NCBI RefSeq assembly: GCF_900215435.1
Contig: NZ_OCMY01000001.1
Coordinates: 2,356,001-2,420,000 of the forward strand
DNA from: Candidatus Pantoea floridensis
Lineage (GTDB): Bacteria; Pseudomonadota; Gammaproteobacteria; Enterobacterales; Enterobacteriaceae
Direction of reading: 5' to 3'
DNA: 64,000 bases
Shown here: in pieces, positions 41,910-51,185 of the stretch
Layout: every line of letters starts with the position of its first letter
Position numbering within the stretch: position 1 is the first letter of the stretch
The notes under the pieces: model-generated
Seen by the model: only the letters and a program-made list of their open reading frames with translations
What the model was told of the DNA's origin: nothing
Databases searched by the model: none
Made by a program: the position numbers and the translations under genes

Positions 41910-42036
41910 TATACCCTAAATAATTCGAGTTACAGGAAGGCGGCAAGTGCGTGAGTCCCCAGGAGCTTACATCAGTAAGTGACTGGGGTGAACACACGCA
42001 GCCAACGCACCTGTAGCTCGAAGTATGACGGGGATA
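41910..42036 (+). repeat. Full-length ERIC element abutting aidB
   Basis: 127 bp, the canonical ERIC length: TATACCCTAAATAATTCGAG at one end, the core CCCCAGGAGCTTACAT...AGTAAGTGACTGGGG in the middle, and CTCGAAGTATGACGGGG at the other. It ends only 3 bp before the aidB ATG, so the GGGG of the ERIC end is in ribosome-binding position. Confidence 0.94.
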
Positions 42037-42039
42037 TTT

Positions 42040-43668
42040 ATGATTTGGACCACTCACACCGTATTCAATCAACCCCATCCGCTCAGCAACAGTAACCTGT
42101 TTACGCGTGATATCGCCTTGTGTGAGGCGGTTGCACGCGAAGGTGCTAGCTGGGACCGTGAATGGCTGGCTTCAGTGGGCCTGCAACTGGGCAGCGCTGA
42201 ATCGCTGGAACTAGGCCGCCTGGCCAACGTCGAATCGCCGGAGCTGCTGCGTTACGATGCGCGCGGTGAACGTCTCGATGAAGTGCGCTTTCATCCGGCC
42301 TGGCATCTGCTGATGCAGGGATTGTGTGCCAGCCGACTGCACAATCTCAGCTGGCAACCCGACGTGCAGCCACATGCGATGGTGGCACGTGCCGCGCGAT
42401 TTATCCTGCATGCGCAAGTTGAAGCAGGCTCGCTTTGTCCCGTCACCATGACGCATGCCGCCATTCCGCTGCTGCAAAATCATCTGCCTGAACCCTATGC
42501 TGACTGGCGCGAAACGCTGCTCAGCGATCGTTATGACGCGCATCACCTGCCGGGCAATAAGAAACGCGGCCTGCTGATTGGCATGGGCATGACGGAAAAA
42601 CAGGGAGGCACCGATGTGTTGAGCAACACCACGCGCGCTGAGCCGTTAGGTGTGCGTGGTGTCGGTCAGGCGTATCGTATTACCGGCCACAAATGGTTCT
42701 TCTCGGTACCGCAGAGCGATGCGCATCTGGTTCTGGCGCAAACGCCACAAGGGCTGAGTTGCTTCTTCCTGCCGCGCCTGCTGCCGGACGGCACGCGTAA
42801 CGCTATTCGCCTCGAGCGTCTCAAAGACAAACTGGGCAATCGCTCCAACGCCAGTGCCGAAGTCGAGTTTCAGGATGCCATTGGCTGGTTGATGGGCGAA
42901 GAGGGCGACGGCGTACGGCTGATCCTGAAAATGGGCGGCATGACGCGCTTCGACTGCGCGCTGGGCAGCCACGGCCAAATGCGCCGCGCGCTGTCAATTG
43001 CCGTACACCATGCGCAGCAGCGCCAGGTGATGGGCAAAAACCTTATCGATCAGCCGCTGATGCATGCAGTGCTGGCGCAGCAGGCGCTGCAGCTGGAGGG
43101 ACAAACTGCACTGTTGATGCGTCTGGCACGTGCCTGGTCATCGCCCGCCAGCGAACATGAACGCTTATATGCGCGTTTGTTCACCCCTGCCGCCAAATTT
43201 GCCGTCTGTCAGGCGGGGATGCCGTTTGTGGCGGAAGCGATGGAAGTGTTGGGCGGCATCGGCTATTGCGAACAGAGCGAGCTGCCAAGGCTATATCGAG
43301 AGATGCCCGTCAACAGCATCTGGGAGGGTTCTGGCAACGTGATGTGCCTTGATGTACTGCGCGTAATGGATCGTCATTCAGAAGTGATAACCATGCTGCA
43401 CGATGAGTTTGATGCGGTAAAAGGCAGTAATCGCCATTTCGATCGTCGCTGGCGACAGCTGCGTTTGCAGCTTGCTCACGCGCGCGAAGGGCAAGCACGC
43501 GACATCACGCGTGAGCTGTATCTGCTGGGCAGCGCGGCAATTCTACTGAAAGTCGCTGAGCCGCCGCTGGCCGATAGCTGGTGTCAGCAGCACCTCGATA
43601 TGCGCGGTAAACGCGCGTTAAGTGACGATCTTTGCGCACGCTTACTGCTGCGCGCCAGTGCCGCTTGA
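42040..43668 (+). CDS. aidB: AidB, acyl-CoA dehydrogenase-like DNA-damage-response flavoprotein
   Basis: 542 residues, similar throughout to E. coli AidB, an Ada-induced FAD protein that binds DNA and protects against alkylation. The motifs GMGMTEKQGGTDVLSNTT, GHKWFFSVPQSDAH and EAMEVLGGIGYCEQSELPRLYREMPVNSIWEGSGN are present. I chose ATG 42040 (MIWTTHTVFNQP). An ATG at 42025 is in frame but lies inside the ERIC element. The only ribosome-site candidate, GGGGA, also belongs to the ERIC end. The last 27 nt overlap bsmA on the other strand. Confidence 0.93.
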   Translation: MIWTTHTVFNQPHPLSNSNLFTRDIALCEAVAREGASWDREWLASVGLQLGSAESLELGRLANVESPELLRYDARGERLDEVRFHPAWHLLMQGLCASRLHNLSWQPDVQPHAMVARAARFILHAQVEAGSLCPVTMTHAAIPLLQNHLPEPYADWRETLLSDRYDAHHLPGNKKRGLLIGMGMTEKQGGTDVLSNTTRAEPLGVRGVGQAYRITGHKWFFSVPQSDAHLVLAQTPQGLSCFFLPRLLPDGTRNAIRLERLKDKLGNRSNASAEVEFQDAIGWLMGEEGDGVRLILKMGGMTRFDCALGSHGQMRRALSIAVHHAQQRQVMGKNLIDQPLMHAVLAQQALQLEGQTALLMRLARAWSSPASEHERLYARLFTPAAKFAVCQAGMPFVAEAMEVLGGIGYCEQSELPRLYREMPVNSIWEGSGNVMCLDVLRVMDRHSEVITMLHDEFDAVKGSNRHFDRRWRQLRLQLAHAREGQARDITRELYLLGSAAILLKVAEPPLADSWCQQHLDMRGKRALSDDLCARLLLRASAA

Positions 43669-43968
43669 AGGTGCGCCATACAGAATGGCGGTGGCGTACC
43701 AGAAGCTGGGAATGGTGGTCTCATCCAGCATCAGAATCTGATAATAAACCGCACCGGCCTGATTGGCTTTGGCGGCGATGGCGCGCTGCGCATCATCCGG
43801 CGAGCCGCGCGTGGTGGCAGTGATAGTGCCGAGCTTCGGCAATCCATAACTCTGCGCACGCGAAATTTCCTGCGCCTGATGACTTGGCGGCGGCGGGGCT
43901 TGTGGCGTGGTGGTGAAAGCAGCGCAGCCGCTGAGCAGCAGCGTTAACACCAGAAAGAGAGTACGCAT
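43642..43968 (-). CDS. bsmA: BsmA-like lipoprotein (biofilm and peroxide stress)
   Basis: 108 residues. The lipobox LLLSGCAAF puts the acylated Cys near residue 15. The Pro-rich linker is followed by a DUF1471-type domain (EISRAQSYGLPKLGTITATTRGSPDDAQRAIAAKANQAGAVYYQI). E. coli BsmA (YjfO) affects biofilm and peroxide tolerance. ATG 43968 gives a clean lipoprotein signal; a start 30 nt further upstream adds ten residues without signal features. It overlaps aidB tail to tail. Confidence 0.85.
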   Translation of the reverse strand: MRTLFLVLTLLLSGCAAFTTTPQAPPPPSHQAQEISRAQSYGLPKLGTITATTRGSPDDAQRAIAAKANQAGAVYYQILMLDETTIPSFWYATAILYGAPSSGTGAQQ

Positions 43969-44022
43969 GGCAATTCCAGAAGGGGGAAGATGGTTCAAGT
44001 GTATGCCATCTTCCCAGCAGTT

Positions 44023-45954
44023 TTAGTCCTTCAGATGAAAAATGCTCACCAGCTGGGTCAGATGGTGACCTTTCTGGCTCAGATGATTGGCGGTGGATTC
44101 TGACTGATTAATCATATCGCTACTTTGATGGGTTGCCTGGCTGATGTGATTCATCGCCAGATTCACCTGGCCAATACCCGCCGCCTGCTCCTGCGCGGCG
44201 ATATTGATCTCTCCCATCAACGTTTTAACCTGCTCAATGTGATTGACGATATGGCTCATCGCATCGCGCGTTTGCTCCGACAGCGTATGCCCGGCCGCCA
44301 CTTTATCGATTGAGCTGGCGATCAACCCATCAATCTCTTTAGCGGCATTGGCACTGCGCTGCGCCAGCGCACGCACTTCAGCAGCGACAACCGCAAAACC
44401 TTTACCGTGTTCACCGGCACGCGCCGCTTCAACCGCGGCGTTCAGCGCCAGGATGTTGGTCTGAAATGCGATCGACTCAATGACGTGGGTGATATCGGCG
44501 ATACTCTGCGACGCAACGCGGATCTCCGACATGGTTTCCACCGAGCGCGCTACGGTGCTGCCGCCGTGATTGACGGTATTGGCTGCTTCACCCACCAGTG
44601 CCATGGCCTGACGCACGTTGGCGGCGGTTTGTGCCACCGTAGCGCCAAACTGCTCCATGCTGGCCGAGGTTTCTTCCACGCTGCTGGCCTGGCGGCCAAT
44701 CTGCTCGCTAATGCTGGAGCTGCTGGCGGCGATAGTGTCGGTGCCGCTGCTGATCTCACGCGCGGCCGAGCGCACCTGGCTGACGACTTTTTCCAATCCA
44801 TCGCCAATGCCGTTGATGGCGCTAACCAGCTGACCGATCTCATCACGACGTGTGGAGTCAAGATGCGCCTGCAAATTACCGGCGGCGTACTGTTCCGCCA
44901 GATGAATTACCTGCTGCAGCGGACGTGTAATGGCGCGGCGGCTGTACCACATAAAGCCAAGCGCAAACGCAACCACCAGCGCCAGGCCAATCGCCATAAA
45001 CAGGTTACGGCTGTGCGTGATGGGCGCCAGCAGGCTGGCACGGCTCACCTCACTAACGATGATCCAGTTCCAGCCCGGCAGCTGCTGCCACGCCAGCAGT
45101 TTTGTTTCGCCCTCAAGTTCAACCGCGACTAATCCCTTCGGTTGGCTGAGCAGCTGCTTTTGTGTGGCCTGATCCCAGCGCGGCAGTTTGCCTTCAGATT
45201 GACGATCAAACAGATATTGTCCCTGGCTGCTGCCCGGCGCACCGTTGAGCACCGAGAAGGTGCCGCTGTCGCCTAAATGACGCGCCAGCACTTTGTCGCG
45301 CATCAGCGCGTATTGCGCATCGATCTGCACGCCCACGAACAGGATAGCGATCACCGCGCCGCTGCTATCCTGCACCGGCTGATACTGCGTGATGTAACGA
45401 TGGCCGAACAGCGTTGCCAGGCCACGATATACCGCGCCCTGATTCACACTGCGCCAGGCGGCACTGCTGCGATCCAGTTTGGTGCCAATCGCCCGGCTGC
45501 CATCCTCTTTTTTCAGCGAGGTGGAAATCCGCACATAATCCTCGCCGTCACGCACGAAAACGGTGGAGACCGCGCCGGTGCGATCGAGGAAATCATCCAC
45601 GGCAATCTGGTCGAGGTTGAGGGTTTTCAGCCCGGCACGTAGCGTTGGCGTACTGAATTCACCCACCTGAATGCGTTCACTTTCGTCGCGACTAAAGCGT
45701 TTTGGCAGAAAGCTCTGGAACAGTTTGGTGTAATTTGCCACTTCTTCCGATAGCGTGGCGTTGAACATGGTGGCCATTTCATTAATGCCCTGCACCTGAT
45801 TCTGCATATCATCGGTCGCCAGCTGCTCCAGCTGACGGGCCGCGTTATGGCTTAGGGTAAGGGTCAACGTAAAGAGCACAATTGCCACGCTCAAAGACGT
45901 CAATACAGACAGCTTAATTCCGAGACTCATGGCGCTGAGAGAAAGACGCTGCAT
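44023..45954 (-). CDS. Methyl-accepting chemotaxis protein with periplasmic Cache sensor
   Basis: 643 residues. First membrane segment about 12-34, periplasmic region about 35-315 resembling a Cache_3-Cache_2 sensor (with [24 protein letters not shown] and a [18 protein letters not shown] strand), second membrane segment about 317-338, HAMP, then the signalling helical hairpin with its conserved tip near 490-530 ([41 protein letters not shown]). It lacks a C-terminal NWETF-type CheR tether. ATG 45954 follows AAAGG. No che or fla gene is adjacent. It is absent from this place in K-12, so probably accessory; the ligand is unknown. Confidence 0.92.
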   Translation of the reverse strand: MQRLSLSAMSLGIKLSVLTSLSVAIVLFTLTLTLSHNAARQLEQLATDDMQNQVQGINEMATMFNATLSEEVANYTKLFQSFLPKRFSRDESERIQVGEFSTPTLRAGLKTLNLDQIAVDDFLDRTGAVSTVFVRDGEDYVRISTSLKKEDGSRAIGTKLDRSSAAWRSVNQGAVYRGLATLFGHRYITQYQPVQDSSGAVIAILFVGVQIDAQYALMRDKVLARHLGDSGTFSVLNGAPGSSQGQYLFDRQSEGKLPRWDQATQKQLLSQPKGLVAVELEGETKLLAWQQLPGWNWIIVSEVSRASLLAPITHSRNLFMAIGLALVVAFALGFMWYSRRAITRPLQQVIHLAEQYAAGNLQAHLDSTRRDEIGQLVSAINGIGDGLEKVVSQVRSAAREISSGTDTIAASSSSISEQIGRQASSVEETSASMEQFGATVAQTAANVRQAMALVGEAANTVNHGGSTVARSVETMSEIRVASQSIADITHVIESIAFQTNILALNAAVEAARAGEHGKGFAVVAAEVRALAQRSANAAKEIDGLIASSIDKVAAGHTLSEQTRDAMSHIVNHIEQVKTLMGEINIAAQEQAAGIGQVNLAMNHISQATHQSSDMINQSESTANHLSQKGHHLTQLVSIFHLKD

Positions 45955-46081
45955 AAAGTACCTTTTGAGATTATTGGAGGGGTACAAGATCAACGGCAAA
46001 GCGCGCTAAATGTTTAGGGCAGAAATTATTACAACTTAATGTGAAGTGGCTCGCATTTTGTCCGGTAGCGCTTACACTGAG

Positions 46082-46100
46082 TCCAGTGATAATCATTCTC
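46082..46100 (+). promoter_or_regulatory. Fur-box-like sequence upstream of yjfP
   Basis: GATAATCATTCTC forms a near-perfect half-plus-core of the Fur 19-mer (about 14 of 19 positions overall) and ends 13 bp before the yjfP ATG. It would allow iron repression of yjfP, which I infer only from the match. Confidence 0.35.
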
Positions 46101-46112
46101 AATGGAGGCGGT

Positions 46113-46862
46113 ATGATTGAGTTGGCAACGGAGAATCTGGCCGGTATCGAATGTATTCACGCGGCACCGACCGGGCAGCGGCAAGCACGTTTACCGACGG
46201 TATTGTTCTACCACGGGTTTACCTCTTCGAAAGAGGTTTACAGTTATTTTGCCGTGGCGCTGGCGCAGGCCGGTTTCCGCGTCATCATGCCCGATGCAGA
46301 TATGCACGGTGCGCGCTATAACGGCGATACCGAAATGCGAAACACGCACTTCTGGGACATCCTTAAACAGAACATTGATGAAGTGGCGGTGCTGGAAGCG
46401 GCGCTGCGTGAGAATGACTGGATTGCCGATGAGCGTTTTGCCGTGGCGGGCGCATCGATGGGCGGCATGACCGCGCTCGGCGCAATGGCGCGCTACCCAC
46501 AGATTCACAGCGTGGCGTGTTTGATGGGCTCCGGCTATTTCATGCAGCTCAGTCATACGCTGTTTCCGCCGCTGGTGGCCCGTACGCCAGAACAGAAAGA
46601 AACTTTTGCCGCGCGTTTAGCCCCGCTGGCACCCTATGATCCCAGCGAACAGTTACAAAAACTGGCGAATCGGCCATTACTGCTGTGGCACGGCGAAGCG
46701 GATGAAGTGGTGCCCTTTGCCGAAACGGTGCGGCTAGACAAAGCGTTACGTGACGCGGAGCTCGATCAACACGTGACCTCACTTTCTGAGAAGCATATCG
46801 GCCATAAAATCACGCCTTCGGCCCTGACGGCGCTGGTCAGCTTCTTTAAACATCATTTATAA
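46113..46862 (+). CDS. yjfP: YjfP, alpha/beta-hydrolase esterase
   Basis: 249 residues. The fold is visible from the oxyanion region FYHGFTSS, the nucleophile elbow GASMGG (Ser near residue 119) and the late acid and His (WHGEADEVVP and EKHIGHKI). E. coli YjfP is a carboxylesterase on short acyl esters. ATG 46113 follows TGGAGG; the longer in-frame start runs through the promoter. It is divergent from the chemoreceptor gene. Confidence 0.9.
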   Translation: MIELATENLAGIECIHAAPTGQRQARLPTVLFYHGFTSSKEVYSYFAVALAQAGFRVIMPDADMHGARYNGDTEMRNTHFWDILKQNIDEVAVLEAALRENDWIADERFAVAGASMGGMTALGAMARYPQIHSVACLMGSGYFMQLSHTLFPPLVARTPEQKETFAARLAPLAPYDPSEQLQKLANRPLLLWHGEADEVVPFAETVRLDKALRDAELDQHVTSLSEKHIGHKITPSALTALVSFFKHHL

Positions 46863-46869
46863 ACTAAAG

Positions 46870-46896
46870 CGGGTTGGCGTGATTGACGCCAACCCG
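46870..46896. terminator. Bidirectional terminator after yjfP
   Basis: An 11-bp perfect stem CGGGTTGGCGT/ACGCCAACCCG with a 5-nt loop, between convergent yjfP and the small secreted-protein gene. The T-tract is weak on both sides (CTTTAGTTT on the minus strand). Confidence 0.65.
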
Positions 46897-46911
46897 TTGC
46901 GATAAGCCGCT

Positions 46912-47121
46912 CTAAAGTTGTGACGACAACCGTTCGGCGGCGCTGGTATTAGCACTGACAGGGTTACTGCTTGCAGGCGCATCCAAACGATTAACGTAGA
47001 CATAGCCTGATGCCGCGTTGCTGTTGTGACTTCTCATCTGCAACGCCTGGTCAGCGGAGCTGGCAAAAGCGGGGGTAGACAGGAAGAGACCCAGTAAAGT
47101 GGCGAAAATGATGATTTTCAT
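46912..47121 (-). CDS. Small secreted protein of unknown function
   Basis: 69 residues: a clear signal peptide (MKIIIFATLLGLFLSTPAFA) and a mature part of about 49 residues rich in S, A and N (SSADQALQMRSHNSNAASGYVYVNRLDAPASSNPVSANTS...). I do not recognise the family. A GAGGAG ribosome site lies 6-7 nt upstream and a terminator-like hairpin follows, which support a real gene. It lies where K-12 has the ula genes. It has no cysteine or lipobox. Confidence 0.7.
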   Translation of the reverse strand: MKIIIFATLLGLFLSTPAFASSADQALQMRSHNSNAASGYVYVNRLDAPASSNPVSANTSAAERLSSQL

Positions 47122-47440
47122 AATCGACTCCTCACTCCAGGGATTACACTCTCAGACGTTACGAAATGGTTAAATCGTTGCGCCTGTAACTAGTGTAGTG
47201 CTTAACCAGCTTGCCGCCAGATCGTCCTGCTGAACGCTTTCTTCAGAGAATTTGATGAAGCGTCTGCTAACGCAATGAATCTCAACACTTAGCACAAAAA
47301 GCAGCATCAGCTGGCACGATAGTCGCTATTTGATGAATTGTGCGCTTGAGTTTCTGCGGGGACGCCAGTATGATTACGCGTCAATTTTTCAGCTGCATTC
47401 AGAGGTGTGTTTCATTTATTGAATGATTCACAACCTATAA
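47122..47440. other. Gene-free divergent region before rpsF
   Basis: About 320 bp between the small secreted protein (minus strand) and the rpsF leader. I see no further gene. A TATAAC hexamer (about 47436-47441) may be the rpsF -10, but no good -35 was found at the right distance. Confidence 0.3.
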
Positions 47441-47903
<463 letters not shown>

Positions 47904-47909
47904 TCCGTT

Positions 47910-48459
<550 letters not shown>

Positions 48460-48486
48460 TCGGTAGTTGTCCATTAACGACTTTAA

Positions 48487-48948
<462 letters not shown>

Positions 48949-48965
48949 TTTTACTCGGTAATGCG

Positions 48966-48997
48966 AAAACGCCGGCCTTGTGCCGGCGTTTTTGTTT
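48966..48997 (+). terminator. Terminator after rplI
   Basis: ACGCCGGC/GCCGGCGT stem extended by A/T pairs, loop CTTGT, followed by TTTTTGTTTTT. It ends the rpsF operon and, because of the A-run on its left, may also serve the convergent oapA-like gene. Confidence 0.9.
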
Positions 48998-49004
48998 TTA
49001 TGCT

Positions 49005-49661
49005 TTACTGGGCGCGGATAAAGCTGCCATCCGGCTGGCGTGTAAACAGCACCGGACCGTTACTGCCATCTACCGTTAAACCGGTCACCACGCCTTGTGC
49101 GTTCTGACGGATTTTCACCTGCTGACCGTTCTGCAGCGCACTCAGCGGTTGTCCATCACCTTCCACTCGCGCCATGGCAAACACATCATTCACCGGCAGA
49201 TTATTGTCGCGGAACAGCTGCGCCAGCGTCTGACCTGATGCCACGCTGTAAGTGCGCCATTCGCCCTGCGAATCGGTTTTGGGCGAGGTGTTCTGCTGCT
49301 GATTATTGTTATTGTAAATCTCCGCCTGCATTGGCACTTCTTTGCCGGTGTTATCCGCTGGACGCTCCACCGGATACTGCGGCGTGCTGCTCGGCCAGAG
49401 AAACGCCAGCAGCAGCACCAGCAGCGCAATCACAATGCCGCGACGATGCAAAGCGGGCAGTGGGTCCATCCAGCGCACATCATCCAACAGATGCCAAGCG
49501 CGCTGTAATGCGGCGGGAACGCGGGAAGGGTGATCGGAAGCCATTCGTGAATCCTCCTCGCTGGCTGCTTTACGCGGAATGCGCGGCAGCCAACGTTGCA
49601 ACCAAGGTAATAAAGTACGCGGTGCGCGCGTCCTGCGACGTCGTGGGGCGATCTGGCCCAT
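49005..49661 (-). CDS. ytfB: OapA/YtfB-family LysM-like envelope protein
   Basis: 218 residues from ATG 49661. A cytoplasmic Arg-rich head (IAPRRRRTRAPR), one membrane segment after MDPLPALHRRG (about 78-94), a Q/N/S-rich periplasmic linker and a C-terminal OapA/LysM-like domain (WRTYSVASGQTLAQLFRDNNLPVNDVFAMARVEG...LFTRQPDGSFIRA). E. coli YtfB binds glycans and affects division and adhesion. The start is uncertain: ATG 49544 has a much stronger GAGGAGG site 8 nt upstream and aligns with the E. coli start, giving 179 residues. I kept the longer form because codon use upstream looks coding and a TACTAT-type -10 lies just before it. Confidence 0.82.
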   Translation of the reverse strand: MGQIAPRRRRTRAPRTLLPWLQRWLPRIPRKAASEEDSRMASDHPSRVPAALQRAWHLLDDVRWMDPLPALHRRGIVIALLVLLLAFLWPSSTPQYPVERPADNTGKEVPMQAEIYNNNNQQQNTSPKTDSQGEWRTYSVASGQTLAQLFRDNNLPVNDVFAMARVEGDGQPLSALQNGQQVKIRQNAQGVVTGLTVDGSNGPVLFTRQPDGSFIRAQ

Positions 49662-49877
49662 GTATTCTCTCTTGTTCCGACGGTGGCAGGTGAAAACCTC
49701 GCCACAGCTATAGTATGGGCAATGCGGACGGGAAGTGCCTGGCAGCATTGAAAAATTTGACCGGTGTATTGTTTCTCTTTCGCTGGAAAATGTCATCTGC
49801 GGCGCGCGAGATTTTACGCCAGCCGCCCGCGCTGGTATGCTGCCGGTTCTATTTTTCTCCGGGATTAAGGAATCAAG

Positions 49878-50498
49878 ATGACGACCCCTTCATTCGACAG
49901 CGTCGAATCACAAGCAAGTTACGGTATCGGTTTACAGGTAGGCCAGCAGTTGCAAGAGTCTGGACTGCAGGGTCTGCAGCCAGAAGCACTGCTCGCCGGC
50001 CTGCGCGACGCGCTGGAAGGGAACTCACCTGCCGTCCCGGTTGACGTGGTACATCGCGCGCTGCGTGAAGTGCACGAACGCGCAGAAGGCGTGCGTCGTG
50101 AGCGCGTAGAAGCCATGGCGGCAGACGGTCAGAAATTCCTCGAGCAGAACGCGCAGCGCGAAGGCGTGAGCAGCACCGAAACCGGTCTGCAGTTCAGTGT
50201 GATCACCCAAGGCGATGGCCCGATCCCTTCACGTCAGGATCGTGTCCGTGTGCATTACACCGGCAAACTGATCGATGGCACCGTGTTTGATAGCTCAGTG
50301 GCGCGCGGCGAGCCGGCGGAATTCCCGGTAAGCGGCGTTATCGCGGGCTGGATTGAAGCGCTGACCCTGATGCCGGTTGGCTCCAAATGGGAACTGGCGA
50401 TTCCACACAACCTCGCGTACGGCGAGCGCGGTGCTGGCGCATCCATCCCGCCATTCAGCACCCTGGTGTTTGAAGTGGAGCTGCTGGAAATTCTGTAA
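49878..50498 (+). CDS. fklB: FKBP-type peptidyl-prolyl isomerase FklB (FKBP22)
   Basis: 206 residues. An N-terminal helical dimerisation arm (about 1-105) is followed by the FKBP domain (about 113-206; [39 protein letters not shown]). It catalyses proline isomerisation. There is no signal peptide, so it is probably cytoplasmic. It lies divergent from the oapA-like gene. A clear terminator follows. Confidence 0.96.
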   Translation: MTTPSFDSVESQASYGIGLQVGQQLQESGLQGLQPEALLAGLRDALEGNSPAVPVDVVHRALREVHERAEGVRRERVEAMAADGQKFLEQNAQREGVSSTETGLQFSVITQGDGPIPSRQDRVRVHYTGKLIDGTVFDSSVARGEPAEFPVSGVIAGWIEALTLMPVGSKWELAIPHNLAYGERGAGASIPPFSTLVFEVELLEIL

Positions 50499-50521
50499 GC
50501 CGCTAACCCGCTTCTCTAAAG

Positions 50522-50548
50522 CCGGCATGTCATCATGCCGGTTTTTTT
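50522..50548 (+). terminator. Terminator after fklB
   Basis: CCGGCATG/CATGCCGG stem, loop TCAT, then seven T. Confidence 0.92.
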
Positions 50549-50587
50549 ATATCTGTAGTTCGCGCTGGTTTTAAAATGATCAGCGCT

Positions 50588-50615
50588 TATAATGTGCGAA
50601 TCGAACGATTCACAC
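50588..50615 (+). promoter_or_regulatory. Toxin-antitoxin promoter with palindromic operator
   Basis: A perfect TATAAT (50588-50593) is followed at once by a 22-bp dyad (50594-50615): GTG-C-GAATCG-AA-CGATTC-A-CAC, perfectly paired in its inner six and outer three positions. This is where antitoxin-toxin complexes normally bind to repress their own operon. The -35 is poor (TGGTTT). Confidence 0.75.
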
Positions 50616-50627
50616 GAAAGGTGCGGT

Positions 50628-50876
50628 ATGTATTTACTTTCTGCCAATGAAGCCAAAACCCAATTTGGCGATATGCTACTGAAAGCGCAGCGTGAACCGG
50701 TCCAGATTAGCCGTAACGGAAAGCCGGTAGCAGTCGTGATTTCCGCGGAGGAGTATCAGGCGATAGAGGCCATGAAGCAGCAATTTGTGCAGGAAAAAAT
50801 TGCCCGTGCCAGAAATGACATTGCCAACGGGCAACTGACCGATGGTGAAACCTTTTTCGACCAACTGCTGGACTAA
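50628..50876 (+). CDS. Phd/YefM-family antitoxin
   Basis: 82 residues. The N-terminal DNA-binding fold MYLLSANEAKTQFGDMLLKAQREPVQISRNGKPVAVVISAEEYQAIEAM is typical Phd/YefM, and an acidic C-terminal arm (TDGETFFDQLLD) would bind the toxin. ATG 50628 with AAAGG upstream; an earlier in-frame start would overlap the operator. The toxin ATG follows its stop codon with no gap. Confidence 0.9.
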   Translation: MYLLSANEAKTQFGDMLLKAQREPVQISRNGKPVAVVISAEEYQAIEAMKQQFVQEKIARARNDIANGQLTDGETFFDQLLD

Positions 50877-51182
50877 ATGGCTACTTTTCAGCTCACGGAT
50901 GAAGCGCGGCAGGATATCGTCGATATTCGCCGGTTTACCCTGCAGAAGTGGGGCGATGCGCAATCGAAAAGCTATCTCAAGCGTTTGCAGGAAACGTTGC
51001 GCACACTTGCCGATATGCCGAATTTGGGAAAAAGCAGAGCGCTGGATGTTGCTGAAGGTGTACTGAGCTTTCCCTATGTCAGCCACATGGTTTACTACCA
51101 GCCAGGCGGGAAAGGCATCATTATTTTGGCGATATTGCATCAGAGCCGGGTGCCAGCAACGCATCTGGCCACCCGGTTGTAG
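50877..51182 (+). CDS. ParE/RelE-superfamily toxin
   Basis: 101 residues. ParE-like pattern: FQLTDEARQDIVDIRRFTLQKWGDAQSKSYLKRLQETLRTLADMPNLGKSR...LSFPYVSHMVYYQP...IIILAILHQSRVPATHL. ParE homologues poison DNA gyrase, whereas RelE homologues cut mRNA; the family signature favours ParE, but the target is not shown by sequence. It is adjacent to the antitoxin and convergent with cpdB 3 bp away. K-12 has cycA and other genes in this interval. Confidence 0.88.
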   Translation: MATFQLTDEARQDIVDIRRFTLQKWGDAQSKSYLKRLQETLRTLADMPNLGKSRALDVAEGVLSFPYVSHMVYYQPGGKGIIILAILHQSRVPATHLATRL

Positions 51183-51185
51183 CAA

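Noticed and set aside
44407..45132. 241-codon open frame on the plus strand opposite the chemoreceptor gene
   Set aside because: It is antisense to a well-conserved receptor, its product resembles no family, and long antisense frames are common in this codon bias.
49097..49693. 198-codon open frame opposite the oapA/ytfB-like gene
   Set aside because: Shadow of the real gene; its translation is low in structure and Cys/Arg/Ala-rich as antisense frames usually are.
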